Both the position numbers and the translations under genes were made by a program. From Bradysia coprophila (Eukaryota > Arthropoda > Insecta > Diptera > Sciaridae): DNA of 64,000 bases. The stretch is taken from NCBI RefSeq assembly GCF_014529535.1, contig NW_023503423.1:6558473-6622472 (forward strand). The letters are read 5' to 3'. The notes under the pieces were generated by a model, which saw only the letters and a list, made by a program, of their open reading frames with translations, ran no database searches and was not told the origin of the DNA. Below, one piece after another: positions 36,837-48,672 of the stretch (its first letter is position 1; every line of letters starts with the position of its first letter).

Positions 36837-37381
36837 TAGGGTGTAGCGGTTTTGACAAAATGTCTTAGTTCATTTAGGGCTCAGCCTGAAATCTACTCAG
36901 CTGGTCCATCTGATCATTTTATGAAAAAAAAAAAAATTCAAACTTTGATTTTGTGCTGCCGCCAAATCGATTTTTAAAAATTTTGTCGTTTATGGTCTTC
37001 GTCACATATATCGATTTTTTACGGTGGGTTCAGTATACATAAAATGTTGGGTCTATATGGTTATCTTATCTCCACACTTCATATATAGATTATTTTACAA
37101 AAAAGATCAAGTTTAAATTTTTTTTTTTTTGAGTTCGTGACTGATTGTCAAAGTTCCCCGATGGTGTTTTTGAAACTTTAATTTCGCAAAATGTGATGAA
37201 AATGTGCAAAAATGTAAATTAAACGTTAAATACGCTAAATGGACGAAGACCATAAACGACAAAATTTTCAAAAATCGATCTGGCGGCAGCATAAAATCAA
37301 AGTTTGAAAAAAAAATTCTTTCATAAAATGATCAGATGCCCTAAATGAACTAAGACATTTTGTCAAAACCGCTACACCCTA
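36837..37381. mobile_element. Non-autonomous hAT-like element, 545 bp
   Basis: The ends TAGGGTGTAGCGGTTTTGAC and its complement are flanked by an exact 8-base duplication, GTAACAAC, at 36829-36836 and 37382-37389. An 8-base target and a TAGGG-type end fit the hAT superfamily. The terminal repeats extend with interruptions for over 150 bases; the middle is AT-rich and has no transposase. Confidence 0.88.
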
Positions 37382-37389
37382 GTAACAAC

Positions 37390-38442
37390 CGATGGGTTGA
37401 TAAACTGTCAACCAAAAAAAATATTTTGAAAAACCTTAGAAAGCTAAAAAAACGTTACTAGTTACTAGTTATTTTCCTAAAGCATGCTGAAAGGCCGCGG
37501 AACCAAAGATGCTAAGAAAGCCTTTCGGCATAAGTTAGGAACGTTTTTCCTAAACGACGGCAGAAATACGCGACGAAGTCGCGGTATTTTAGCACTAGTT
37601 GGGAAATAGTTTTTTATATTGTTTTACAATTGTGTGACACACAGTCAAGTTTTAGTACCCTATTAAGTGTACCCCTCATGCTTCACTCATGCTTGCTTCT
37701 TCAAGTGCTTTGTTTCTTTCGAAAAAGTTGGTATCATTGAATTAGATCAACACACTACAACAGATTGGAAATACGGGGCCTACAGTAGTCAGAATTTTTG
37801 TTATAATTTTGTTTTTTAATGTGTAGGTAAAAGAGGTAAAAAATTGTTCTAGTGCCTGTTAATAGCGCGTTATTAGAGTCATCGAAATTATTAGTTTTAG
37901 TTAGATTCATTCCACATGTATTCCATCTGACTGAAAGAAAATTAATCTTGTCGTTGCTGTACGAAGATAGTCGTTTTTAAATCGGCAAGAACGAATAATT
38001 TATTTCAATTCGTCGAAAAGTGAACAGTCTGCAAAATGCTTTTACTATATGCGGCATCAACTCGTTGGAATATTTGTGGAGGAAGTTTACTCATTTGAAT
38101 TGTGTATGCAAAGTGATAAACTTTTCATTAGCTTCCTTATGAAGTGTATGGTTTAGTTATGTTAACTTATCCAATCACATACTCAGACTACTGTAAGCGA
38201 TATTAAGTAAAAATCAGCAAACTAAGTCGTTGTTAATGAAAAATTCAAACGCAGGTATCATTTTTGACAATATTAGCGCCATTTTCTGACATAAGTCGAT
38301 GCCGTTCATGTCACTCTAGAGGGTGCGTGTGTTTGTGTAAAATAGAATATTTTCAGTAGTGTGTTAAGTGTTTGACAGACGCCAGATTTTGTTTTAGTAA
38401 AATGGATAAAATCTAATAATTTCTCAATTAATTGCTGCGAAA
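37390..38442. other. Upstream of the zinc-finger gene, repeat remnants
   Basis: About 37605-37720 is a degenerate copy of the MITE at 7652-7805. The last 100 bases before the zinc-finger ATG contain a possible initiator TCAGT near 38353 but no clear TATA box. No other gene is seen. Confidence 0.45.
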
Positions 38443-39840
38443 ATGCAAACTTTCGAATCGGAATCGAGAATTCTCTTCAAAAATCAAATGGCAAACCTAC
38501 AAATTAAAATTGAACCGACCAGTTACGATTTCCCTCCAAGATCGGGAGATTTGTCACAGATTCACGACGAAAGCTCTACATCTGGTGACGACTTCAGTGT
38601 GGCATTTTCTCAGTGGCCAACAGAATCATCAACTGACAATGATGATAGTTTCCGGATGGTGGACCTTTTTTGGCCCATTCTTAGCAAAAACGTTATCGAC
38701 GACAAGTGTTGTGTTTGTACCAAACAAAATTGCGATAGCCGACGTCACTCAACAAAGTCGCAATGGATATATCCGACCTGTGAGAATTGTGGCATTGAAA
38801 TGAATGATCTGGTTGAGTTGATCATTAACCGGTCCGCACGGAATGTCGACAGTTGTGAAGTTTGTTTAATCAAATACCAACCGAATGATCCAGATAGCAG
38901 CAGTCATGTGTTGAGGCATTTCGAACGCGAAAATGTATCCTCAATTGATCAACTGTGCGCTGACTGTTCGAGTGCATCGAATGAGGATGAAACGAATGAT
39001 TATTTGTTCATGGAAAAATTGGAAGAAGTTCAGCTGGTCGATTGTAAATGGTGTTGCAATACAGTTTGTGCCAGTGCGATAAAACAACATCAACGGCGGT
39101 GCTACAAGAAACCGGAGCGAATAAAGAATCCAGACCCACGTCCCCAGATATTCGACTGTTCACATTGTCCGAAAAAGTACAGCAGTTACAAGAACCTGTG
39201 CAATCACATCATGAGTGTCCACGATCCGCCTTCGAATCAAGTCGGCTTTCAGTGTAGATTCTGTGACGAGTCGTTTACGCGGGCCCAGCGATTAATTCAC
39301 GAAAAAGAAGTCCACATGCATCCGGTTACCGGCCTGTATCAATGCGAGTACTGCGATCGGCAATGCAAATCAGCCTCGGAAATGGAGTACCACCGGTTCA
39401 AGCACACGGTACCGTTCAGTTGTGACATATGCGGTCATCGCTGTGGAATGAAACGGCGCTTGGAGGAACACATGCTCACGCACAGTAATGTTCGGGACCA
39501 TTCGTGCGAAATATGCGGAGAAGCATTCAAAACGCCCCATTTGCTGAAGCGCCACAAAGAACGGCGTCACTCGAACGTTAGACCATTCCAATGCAAGCAG
39601 TGCGATAAGGCGTATAAAGATGCGACCGATCTGAGGCGACATGCGCGCAGTCACGGTGGCGTGGAGAAAAATTTCAAGTGCGATTTATGCGAAAAAGCTT
39701 TCTTTGAAGCTAAGCTTCTTCGGTACCACAAGCGGACGCATGAACGACATGGTCGCGTGAACAAAATCAATGCCGTGCTAATGGTGAAAGACCTTGAGGC
39801 TGATGAGGACGAAGACAATGTTTTGATAATGGACCACTGA
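38443..39840 (+). CDS. C2H2 zinc-finger protein, 465 residues
   Basis: Predicted nuclear DNA-binding protein, encoded by one exon. After a Ser/Asp-rich start with a possible sumoylation site (IKIEP, Lys22), residues 88-175 carry several CxxC pairs (CCVC, CENC, CEVC, CADC) that may form an atypical zinc module; this is not a clear ZAD. A C2HC-like unit starts at about Cys201, then seven C2H2 fingers run from residue 237 (FDCSHCPKKY) to about 432, ending FKCDLCEKAF. Linkers are not the TGEKP type. The C-terminus is acidic (EADEDEDN). ATG 38443 is the first in frame. An AATAAA signal lies near 39924. It converges with Gos28. The orthologue and target genes are unknown. Confidence is high for the class, none for a name. 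Confidence 0.9.
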   Translation: MQTFESESRILFKNQMANLQIKIEPTSYDFPPRSGDLSQIHDESSTSGDDFSVAFSQWPTESSTDNDDSFRMVDLFWPILSKNVIDDKCCVCTKQNCDSRRHSTKSQWIYPTCENCGIEMNDLVELIINRSARNVDSCEVCLIKYQPNDPDSSSHVLRHFERENVSSIDQLCADCSSASNEDETNDYLFMEKLEEVQLVDCKWCCNTVCASAIKQHQRRCYKKPERIKNPDPRPQIFDCSHCPKKYSSYKNLCNHIMSVHDPPSNQVGFQCRFCDESFTRAQRLIHEKEVHMHPVTGLYQCEYCDRQCKSASEMEYHRFKHTVPFSCDICGHRCGMKRRLEEHMLTHSNVRDHSCEICGEAFKTPHLLKRHKERRHSNVRPFQCKQCDKAYKDATDLRRHARSHGGVEKNFKCDLCEKAFFEAKLLRYHKRTHERHGRVNKINAVLMVKDLEADEDEDNVLIMDH

Positions 39841-40112
39841 CCCATTTGGCACCGGTAACCACATTTTATTTGTAGTTTAGCATATGGAAATTCGACCGGA
39901 AATAAGACAATTAATTTTACGTAAATAAAGTTTGCATTTTCTTTCGTCGTGTTAAATTGAACAGTCCAACATCTTATTTTTATCACAAAATTTCGAAGAC
40001 GACGTCCGTTATTATGGGGTGTTGTTATATACATTACATCCAACTTAGGTTTGTTTAGGAAAATTAATTATTTTTTTTGTTTAGTTTTGCCTATAGTCAA
40101 CGGAACAAACGG

Positions 40113-42303
40113 CTAATGGAAAGCGTATAGAAGTAATAGAATTGTGCATATTCCAATGACACCACCCAGGATCAGCGAGTCTCGTCGTTTTCGAATGTTG
40201 ATGCGTTGCATTAAGCTGAAAGTGAAAAAAAAGGAAATTTCTTTAAAAAAAAATGGAAACGAAGAACCAGAAGCGGTAGTTGTATGGGGTCTAGGATAGG
40301 TGTTTAGAATATTAGTAAAACGAAAATGGAGTGCCTCATCAATCATTCCCTGAAGATTACACTGAAGTTTCATGACTTTCTGAAGAGTTCCTGAAGAATT
40401 GACGAGTTGTCGACGTCAGGACGGTTCTTCAAATTTCCGTCAAAATTTCAGTGCAATTCTCTAAAGTTACATTTTCTGAGATATGGATGCTCCAGAAACT
40501 TCTATAATGGAAACAGGAAGTGTTTCTGTCATCACTTTTAAAATATTGAAAAGGTGAGTACTAAAGATGTGTTAAAGAGCCGTATCTGATTCACTCGACG
40601 TAAATGTTAAACTTATGAAATGTTCGCAGATGGTGTCATAGCCCGTTTATCTTCATTTCCACTTACGAAGAAAACACTCCGTTTTCTCTCCGTTCACTCT
40701 TGAAACAATAGAAAAGAGGCGTAGTTTAGCTTAACGGAGGCAACACGAAGTGTTTTTGTTTTAAGTGGAAATCAAGCCTTAAATATATCTCAGTAAATAG
40801 CCTCAATGGCCGAGGAGTATGAGTACTGTTACTACCGTTACTCTTATTCTCCTCTAAATTTGGTTTCACTTCAAATGCCCTGAGGGCTGTTGTTCTTATT
40901 CTCCCACTTCAAAAAAAATATATCAAAAAGTGATGGGACCGGAATCATTGTCGGAATCAGTGAGTCACCCAAGTAGTTCGAGTTCAAAATCTATCGTTTC
41001 ATCAATATTTAGGCAAAAAAAATCTGGACAAATCCGCGAAACCTTTTTATCCAGGCTTCCGTTGAAACCAGCGGCGTTTGGGATGAACTGAGGTGGTCTT
41101 TCATCAGAGGCATATCGGGAAAATGTTTCGAAATATTGTTTGAAAAGTTCATAGGCTGATACGCATCATCGTCCTCTTTAAGGTGGCTTGATAGAATAAT
41201 CTTTTGAATAAAAACGTTCATTTGGGTCGAAAATGACCTATATTTCGCTGATTCAACAGATGCAACAGATGGTTGTCCGAAAAAACGTTTTAGAACCGTC
41301 CCAAAGACCCAAACTCATACGATACGAACTGACAACACAACAAAAAAAAATCTAAACGGAGGCAGCTCTGCACTCCCTATACCTAATACATGGAAGATTA
41401 AATATTGCACATTCGGCTTTCAACTACGTCAATGGACATTGGACAACACGACCGGCTACCACGATAAAATGATTATTGTAGGCCAACCAACATACCTGGA
41501 TATAACCGGGAAACGATTTGATAAATCATTGAATCTGGTCTGCAGCCGCTTGAAGCTTTGACGCTGTGTCAACAAATGCTCTTTGGTTTCCATTGCGATG
41601 CTAATCTGATCGTTTAACATGCTGTTCGAACTATGTGCATGGGCACTCTCTTTCAAATACATGTCCCTGCGACTCAAAACCGAATTGGATGGATGCAGAG
41701 ACGAATTGATTCCAGAGCCGCGCAACAATTCTTCTCGTTCGATACGTGTTGTGTGATTTGCTTCGATTTTGTTGAATTCCTGCCTATAGCCCTGTGAATG
41801 AGGTTCGAGACATGTAAACGGGTCATTGAATGAATATAGTACTCATGACAATTACATTTAGGATATCTCTGTGCCGTTGTAGTGTGTGCATCATTGCTGT
41901 ACCGGTAGTTGGAACTTCTGCCATCTTTTCGTTTATTCCGGATAGCTAAAACGACAGTTTAAGATAGAGTTGTCTGCGAATTGCACCGGCTATCATCGAC
42001 TGTACCTTATCTAACATTTGAACAATCTCGACTGAAAGCGAGTCAAATAAATTTTCACTTAATAGTGGGGCTGTGTCCGCTGTGTTTGCACTTCCAGCTC
42101 CGACTTTGCTGAAGGCGACCAATTTAACATCAATATCATTTTCTATATGACGAGCTTGTTTACGAAGCGCTGTGAAGAACAAAAAGAAAACATTTCGCTT
42201 GTAAATCACTCTCGTACATCCACCATCACCATGACAGTGTAAATTGAAATTGTTAATTATTGTCACGGTTAAAATGCTTACAATCCCAATCTAATAGGCC
42301 CAT
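40113..42303 (-). CDS. Gos28: Golgi SNAP receptor complex member 1 (GS28), 224 residues
   Basis: Qb-SNARE acting in ER-to-Golgi and intra-Golgi vesicle fusion, tail-anchored in Golgi membranes. Exons on the minus strand: 42303-42282, 42169-42006, 41945-41856, 41791-41496 and 40215-40113. All introns are GT-AG and the phases join without a break (22, 164, 90, 296 and 103 bases, 225 codons). The start reads MGLLDWDSLRKQARHIENDI, the middle has MHTLQRHRDILN, the SNARE helix includes NDQISIAMETKEHLLTQRQS, and the end is SLILGGVIGICTILLLLYAF plus H, nearly identical to animal GS28 tails. The length matches the family. The last intron is long (1280 bases) and contains a MITE at 40655-40772. Another MITE lies about 190 bases upstream of the ATG. 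Confidence 0.95.
40655..40772. mobile_element. MITE in the last Gos28 intron
   Basis: Outer ends ATTTCCACTTACGAAGAAAA and a complement ending TTTTAAGTGGAAAT, with an inner AACACTCCG/CGAAGTGTT pair. It is a diverged relative of the 212-bp MITE upstream of Gos28 (shared TTTCCACTT ends and GGAGGC interior). Confidence 0.65.
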
Positions 42304-42488
42304 TGTAAATATTGAAATTTGTTTCGATTTTAGAAAATAATTTTTTCTTAGCAAAGCTGTGACGTGTTTATATGAAATGAAATTATCCAAATATGTCAAG
42401 CGATTTTGACGAAGGATTGCATTCATTACAAACCATTCCGCATTGAGTTTCGTTAAGCTATACAACCCACTGCAGTAGATGATGTTTA

Positions 42489-42700
42489 AGTATAGTTTCC
42501 ACTCAAAAAGAGCACTCCGTTTAGCCTCCGTCTACATGACAGTTGTAAAATAGAACAAAAGAACTGTCACGCAAACGGAGTGGAAATTGAATTTATTTCA
42601 ATTTTTTCCTCCGTTTACGTGACAGTTTCTTTGTTCTATTTTACAACTGTCATGTAAACGGAGGCTAAACGGAGTGCTCTTTTTAAGTGGAAACTATACT
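42489..42700. mobile_element. MITE, 212 bp, upstream of Gos28
   Basis: Ends AGTATAGTTTCCACT and its complement; the terminal repeats run almost 90 bases (AAAGAGCACTCCGTTTAGCC and partner). It is flanked by TTA at 42486-42488 and 42701-42703, a 3-base duplication of the PIF/Harbinger type. It sits about 190 bases upstream of the Gos28 ATG, where it could affect the promoter. Confidence 0.85.
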
Positions 42701-42839
42701 TTATGATTATCTTTCGGAAACGGTTCGTCATATCTTACAACAAGTACTAAATAAGCGCAAGCCGTTAGAGAAAAATTTACCACAAAACTATGTGGAAATT
42801 AGCTTTAACCGACTCCTGATACACGTAATTAATGTAAGA

Positions 42840-44780
42840 ATTTTTTTTTTTTTATTCTTTCATCACATTTTACATAAATACATTGTTTTCTAAGTTAATA
42901 TCACCGAAAGTATCACGGATGCTGCAGGAGTTGCCCCTCTGAATCGCTATTGAAATGCGCTGCAAGAGGAAATCGAGCGATCTATTCTCGCCTGTCTTCT
43001 TTTTCATAAGGTTACCCAAAATCTTGAGGAAAATTTGTGTTTCGGGCCCGACGGCGCCAAAAGTTTCGAAAGCTAGTGGCGTGAACTCATAGTGTTGTTT
43101 GAGGTCTAAGTAATTATTGTGCTTAGCTCGCTCAGCTTGGTCAGCCGCAGATCCACATTGCGCCGATGTCAGGTTCAAATAGGAAGAAGCGGTTGTATTG
43201 ACCACGGTAACGTCCCATATTAAAGATCTACCACGGCTCCAAGGATAGCACGTTAAACCGTCTGGTCTTTTGCCATCACGACGAGAGAGTCCATAAGGTT
43301 CAAGGTCGGTGGGAACACCCGCTGAACTGAAGGCCATCGAAAATATTTTGTTTATTTCGGCATGTTGAGCGTATTTACCCTTCGTCTTGTTACAAGTGAG
43401 TGCGTGGTAACCCTTGGGATCGACCATTTCGCCGCAGATGCATTGATGCGGTTTGCATACTTTGGTGCCAAGACGTAGCGCGACCGCGAGTCGTTATCCA
43501 GCAAGAGACCTAATTGATGGGATGGAACTGCTTGAAGCCACTTTGAAGATGTTTTAGATGATGACGCAAGCAGTCGGGCCCGATCGGTAGGTCCACTAGT
43601 CGAAATTAACTCAGCAAGAAAAGCTTTACATCGGAGATTGTCCCAGGCTCCTTGTACCATTTTTGTTTCCAGAGTCGCCGGAGTCCATTCAGCTGGGTAA
43701 GCCTCCACCAAGGCCACAAAATCTGTGTCGATGATGTGCACGTTTGATTTTTGATGTGTCGTGAATTTTGTTGTTCGTAATGGTTTCCAGCGTACTCCGA
43801 TAAAATTCGTCGATTTCCGTTAATCGGGATTCATGTGTAAAAGTCGGGCTGGTGCGAAGCAAATACTGGAACCTTGGTGATGACAGCGAACACCGGAGTA
43901 AACGCAGAGCTGGATGAGTATCCAACAACGGGAGTCGCGAGCATAGTGTTTTCACTGTGACCAGACCGGAAGATAAGGCCTCATCTAGTCCTTCATCCGA
44001 AATCGGCGCACCAAGCAGTTTGAAATTAGCAGCATCAATTAATCTGATTCCCGGCAGCAGAACATTCAACTTTTCAATTATTTCTTCCTTAGCCTCTGGC
44101 GATGAATTGATGAAGTAAACTTCACATTTGGATGTATTCAACGTTAGGCCAGATACTTTAGAAAAATCAATCACTTTCTTGATGTCACGCAGAACCGCTT
44201 CGAACTCATCGCCAATTACCAATAGACAATAGCGAATGAGTTAATGGCATCAATCCAATGCTAAATGCTGCCGGCGCACATGGGTCGCCTTGTTGAGTGC
44301 CTCGTTTCGATGAAATTATTGAGTCGCCGAAAAACAGACAAGAAGCATTACCGTATGCCTGTTGCAGCATTGGAAATAACGATGGAGCTGTTCGTTTGAC
44401 TTCTTTCAGTAAGAACTTTCTCAGTAATTCGTTGAATGCGTTGCGGAAGTCAAATTTTACAATTGCTGTTGGATTTTGGTGATTAGTTTTGCAAAAAGCA
44501 CGTACGGCATGAACAATTGCCTCCGCGCCTCCACGGACCCCGAAGCCATTTTGTATAGGGGCTAGTATTTCGGAAAGAGATGTCTTCTCAGCAAAACATC
44601 CAATCTTGCCTGCCAGTCTGCGCCAAACTAATCCGATTGCTATGTAATAATCGCTTCAAGTAACTTAATCCACTTATTTATGAAGAATGGATAACCATTC
44701 CAAGGTAAATATAGTGAGGAGGTAATGCCATATACAACCGAATCAGATGTTCAGTGCGTTCAGTGGCACGAAAGTTTGCT
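42840..44780 (-). pseudogene. Degenerate non-LTR retrotransposon (reverse transcriptase)
   Basis: Read on the minus strand. A fingers motif (IAIGLVWRRLAGKIG, about 44648-44604), RT motif A (KFDFRNAFN, about 44460-44431) and motif B (GTQQGDPCAPAAFS, about 44302-44261) are recognisable. At about 44240-44222, where the catalytic YxDD should stand, bases are missing and the frame changes. Further frame changes occur near 43740 and 43440. The C-terminal part has a Cys/His cluster and then KRPDGLTCYPWSRGRSLIWD, as in insect non-LTR elements with this tail; RPDG...WD may be part of a restriction-like endonuclease fold. It ends VSIAIQRGN-like and in a poly-A tract (T run at 42840-42853). The 5' end is truncated near 44780. 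Confidence 0.85.
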
Positions 44781-46505
44781 ATAAACGCCATCTCTCCCTG
44801 TCACAACAAAATTGCTTAGAAACCTGGGCCATCTGTTTTGTGATAGGCACAACATTTTGTGAAACAGAAGTAAATCTTAGTCAACCATTTTAAAAAAAGA
44901 TGTCAGTGGCAACGAACTATTGTGCTAGGCCTCGCGTCTGAATAATAAATTGAAAATTTCGTGATAGAGTGACCTTGCTGGAAACAAAATGTCGTAACAG
45001 ATACTTGTTGAGGCTGGTATGGCAAGTTTGGTATCGTTGTAAAGCATAGACTGCAGGCTGATCAGGCATTATTGTTTTGTTGCAGACAGGGTCAACCTGT
45101 GTATTGCAGATGAGTCCTAGTTTCGCCGAGGATGGTGAAAATAAAATTTTTCAAATATTGAACAATTCAGGTAAATTTTGTAAAATCCATTCTCGCTGTT
45201 TAATAGAGCATGGAATCCTCTACCACTATCGCCATTCACAGAGTTTCAGACTCTCTTCATCTTGGACATATCACGATTTAAAAATGTCGAAATTTTGACT
45301 TTAGCTGACTGTAGCTACGTTGTCAGGTTGTCGGTGGAAGCCATTTTAACACAAATTAGCTTAGAATTAGGTCCACTATCCGTTGCGATAACAATCTGTA
45401 TTCAAATTGACTCGTCGCCATGAGTGCCGGTTCTCCGAAACGGCTGGATGGATCCGCGAACTGATAATGTAGTTCCTTATAGTACTCGAGTACCCTCAAT
45501 AAGAACATGAAAAAAAAATCAGAGGTTGTGTCGCGACTCTTATTTAAGTTTTGTTCAACCCTACCGTGAGCTATTAATAATAAGCAATCCAACCAAACAG
45601 CGTCATTTGCCTTGATGGAGAGAGTGCAGTGCGATTTTAGCTTTAAACGTAATCGCCGAATATCTAATATAATATCGAAGTCGGCTTGTGCACTTTGTAC
45701 ACACATTCCACATGACTCTTGTGGAACTTACGGTCATTGTAAAACAAACTCCAGAAATACTTTTTACAAACAAAATTATTTTATTTCAATTTGGAATAAT
45801 TCGAAATTCAATATTTGTAACAATAAAATCGATAAATCAATCAAGCAATAAGTCAAAATTTGTTGGAATACACCACTTTCCTTTGGATGAAAAATTGGAA
45901 CTGTCCTCACCATGGTTTGATAGCAAGTTGTTGAGCCTAACAAATTAAAATTTCAATCACATTCTTCGCTGCGCTCAAACAATTTCAAATTACCCGAACG
46001 AGTGACGGGGTTCGTAAAGACCACCAGTAGCTATCAGAGAGTTTGTTGCGTAGCCAGTACGGAACTTTTGAATCGTCTGTAACGCGCCAATGTTCTTCCG
46101 TGACGGTCTCGTTTCGGAGTGGACCAGCATTTTCAGCTCGATTGTAGTAGTAGTCGCACTGTGTTTTTGAACAAAATTCCGGTTAGTTTGCAGATTCTTT
46201 TTGATTTTTTAGGCACATCATTTATAAAGTATGTCACGCGTGACGACTATCTCCATCTCTTTCTAGTACTATTTTATTCATACATTGAGACTCCTTTCAC
46301 TCATGTGACGTACTCTATGAACGATTCCTTAAGTGTTAATGGTGTTAATCATTAGATCAGGCTTTAGAACATCCGTTTGCACATATAAATTTTAAAATCT
46401 CTGATTTCACCATAAATTTTTGTCTTGGATGTATCAAGCTCTCGTTATATCCTGATTGTGTCACTATCACTTGTGTTAATTGTAATCCTGACAATACTCA
46501 CCCCA
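44781..46505. other. Intergenic, uncertain ORF only
   Basis: No recognised gene. One ATG-started minus-strand frame at 45356-45706 is listed separately. The rest is AT-rich with short random frames. Confidence 0.4.
45356..45706 (-). CDS. Uncharacterised ORF, 116 residues
   Basis: ATG-started frame with a mixed, non-low-complexity composition. A hydrophobic stretch (AVWLDCLLLIAHG, about residues 36-48) and an FFFMFLLRVLEYY segment are the only features. I recognise no family. It could be an exon, an eroded transposon fragment or chance. No codon-usage or splice support was found. Confidence 0.15.
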   Translation of the reverse strand: MCVQSAQADFDIILDIRRLRLKLKSHCTLSIKANDAVWLDCLLLIAHGRVEQNLNKSRDTTSDFFFMFLLRVLEYYKELHYQFADPSSRFGEPALMATSQFEYRLLSQRIVDLILS

Positions 46506-46651
46506 TCAGATCGATGAGTCACTGAAACTGATCGATTGCCAGGATAAGCACTATCACGAGCTATAGCAGCACGAATTCGACTTTCGGTGCTGTTTGTCAA
46601 GTCCCATATTGGTCGGTTCCACCAAAGTGATCGATCGATTTCGTAACCCAT
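46506..46651 (-). CDS. Possible first coding exon of an unidentified gene
   Basis: The ATG at 46651, in the context AACAAGAAAATGGG, opens a frame starting MGYEIDRSLWWNRPIWDLTN, and at 46505 the sequence offers a strong donor, GTGAGTATT. Amino-acid composition looks protein-like (Trp, Arg, Asp spread evenly). No family is recognised and I could not find a matching downstream exon, so this is only a candidate. Confidence 0.25.
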
Positions 46652-46968
46652 TTTCTTGTTTTATTCGGAGAGAAAAATGTGAAAGAATACAACACTGTCG
46701 TCGGCTTGACTGATATTACTTTACTCTATTTATCGATTGTTAAACGAATAATCGCAATGATCCAGATGCAGTTTTATTTATACTAAAAATTAAATTGCAT
46801 TGATATCCCTCATATCATGACATAAGCTATAATCATTCGGTTAAAATAATTTATGCGACATCGCAGATAGACAAATAAAGTCGCGAAAAACAGAAGAAAA
46901 TTTGTAACAATGAAAAATAATTCAATTAATTTGCAAACTAGTTCGCGCCTCTTAATTAGGTAATACTC

Positions 46969-47200
46969 AATTTTACCGGTGTTGCTCGTGACACGTATTG
47001 AGAATTCCCACATAAAATGTATCGCTATATTGCACGGTGGTGCCACAATTGCACAATTTCACGGCATTATCGAGTAGCTTTTCGATAATGACGTCAGTTT
47101 TTCTAAGTGGAAAGCGTGGAAAGGTAGCACCGCCTTGCTCTTTAGCATCAAATGTTATGATTTCCCCTTTGGATGATGCATCATTTATAGAAGTTCTAAT
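46969..47200 (-). CDS. Possible internal exon of an unidentified gene
   Basis: A minus-strand frame with KLLDNAVKLCNCGTTVQ runs to a good donor (CACCG followed by GTAAAATTG, about 46974). Its composition resembles coding sequence more than the neighbours do. The acceptor side is not resolved, and the plus-strand frame over the same bases is nearly as open. It may belong with the exon candidate at 46506-46651. Confidence 0.2.
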
Positions 47201-48520
47201 CAGACAGTGGCTCAATATTAAATTCACGTTCACAAATCACGTCACATTTCAATTAGATTTAGCAAATCAGAAAGTTTAAGATTATTCAATGAAGAGACTT
47301 AGGGAAAATGTTAAACAGTTGGAATGGACAGTTAGACTGATGTGGTTGCTGTTATGCGAATCAGTTACATTTTTACTGCCTTAAAAGGCTAGAAGTTGAA
47401 AAATCGGAAAGATACGAGATACGAGGAATTATGTAGCAAATTTTGTTAACTCTTAATTTCAAATCTATCAAAATACCAACACATCGGGCATTCGTACTCA
47501 AAAAAGAAAAGAAAAGAAAAATATTTAGCGCTAAAATACTCCACTCCACTACATCAGCCTGTTTTATATGACCATTCCATAGCAAACAATTAATTTGTAT
47601 ATCAATTATTCGGTTGAAATGATTTCCGTATGTCCACTCACACACATTCTATATAGTGCCCCTGATTTGCTATACTTTTTTGGGAAAATTGATAGTGAAC
47701 GATGCGTGGGAAAACTAAAATGCATTTGCATTCCACATTTGAGTGCATCAGTTATTTGAAATCTCAGGCGGTATGTAGTGAATGATTTATAGTTGATTTG
47801 TGAATTTACTGCAAGGTAGATTTGTGCATTTTTGCTGAGGTTTTCAAAAGCTTTCGACAAATTGATTTTACATTTTATTTGATTTTAGTTTCGTATTATA
47901 AATGCACAAGTGAAAGGTTAGTATCGAATTATACTTCAAAGGGTCATTATCTTGATTCAGTGTAGGACATAAGAAATATGCCGCTCAATATTTGACTTTC
48001 ACCGAAGTCTGACGGGTCAATTTCCGATGAGGTTTTTCGTGCAGAGAGATTTCTAGATTTTAAATTATTATTTTTAACCTTTTCCTTTGAATCGGCTTTC
48101 AAAATGTGAGAAGCCTGAGTACATTAGTTTTCCATTCTTGTTCAGCAGAGTGCCATTCAAGACCTTCCTTAACATCAGATTTGAAATTTACTCTAAGATT
48201 CAGAAGTATCCGATAGTTCTGCGTTTTCAGGATAAATTGTCAAATCTCTAGAAGGCGCCAAAAATCGAAATGATCCTGCATTTTCACAGAGGATTGTTTT
48301 TTTTTGAAAACTTGAACCGTACCATTTAAGTGGAAATTAAAAAGTTTTGTGATATTTTCAGTTTTCTAAATGATCAAGAACAACGTTGCTCCTCGATTTT
48401 CAAGCTTTCCAATACGCCATCTTTTTTTAGAATCAAGTACTTGTCCGATTTTTGGTGTCCTCTCAAATTTTGGTAATTTTTACTAAAAGCACAACATTGG
48501 TCAATCCACTTACTTTATAT
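47201..48520. other. Intergenic or intronic, nothing recognised
   Basis: AT-rich sequence. Short frames at 47373-47860 lack any recognisable feature. Confidence 0.4.
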
Positions 48521-48668
48521 TAGACAGTTTGCGCAAATGACATAAAATTCATAAGTTGGAAATGGAAATTATAGTCACATCTTCATACAAGAAGTTCTGA
48601 AAGGTTACTTATAATTTCCAACTTATAAGTTGACTTATCAATTATACGTCATTTGCGCAAACCGTCTA
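48521..48668. mobile_element. MITE, 148 bp
   Basis: The ends TAGACAGTTTGCGCAAATGA and the complement pair over about 21 bases with one mismatch. An inner ATAAGTTGGAAAT pair strengthens the hairpin. No coding capacity; the target duplication is unclear. Confidence 0.8.
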
Positions 48669-48672
48669 TTTG

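Noticed and set aside
38432..38803. 123-codon frame overlapping the zinc-finger gene
   Set aside because: Out-of-frame shadow of the real coding region.
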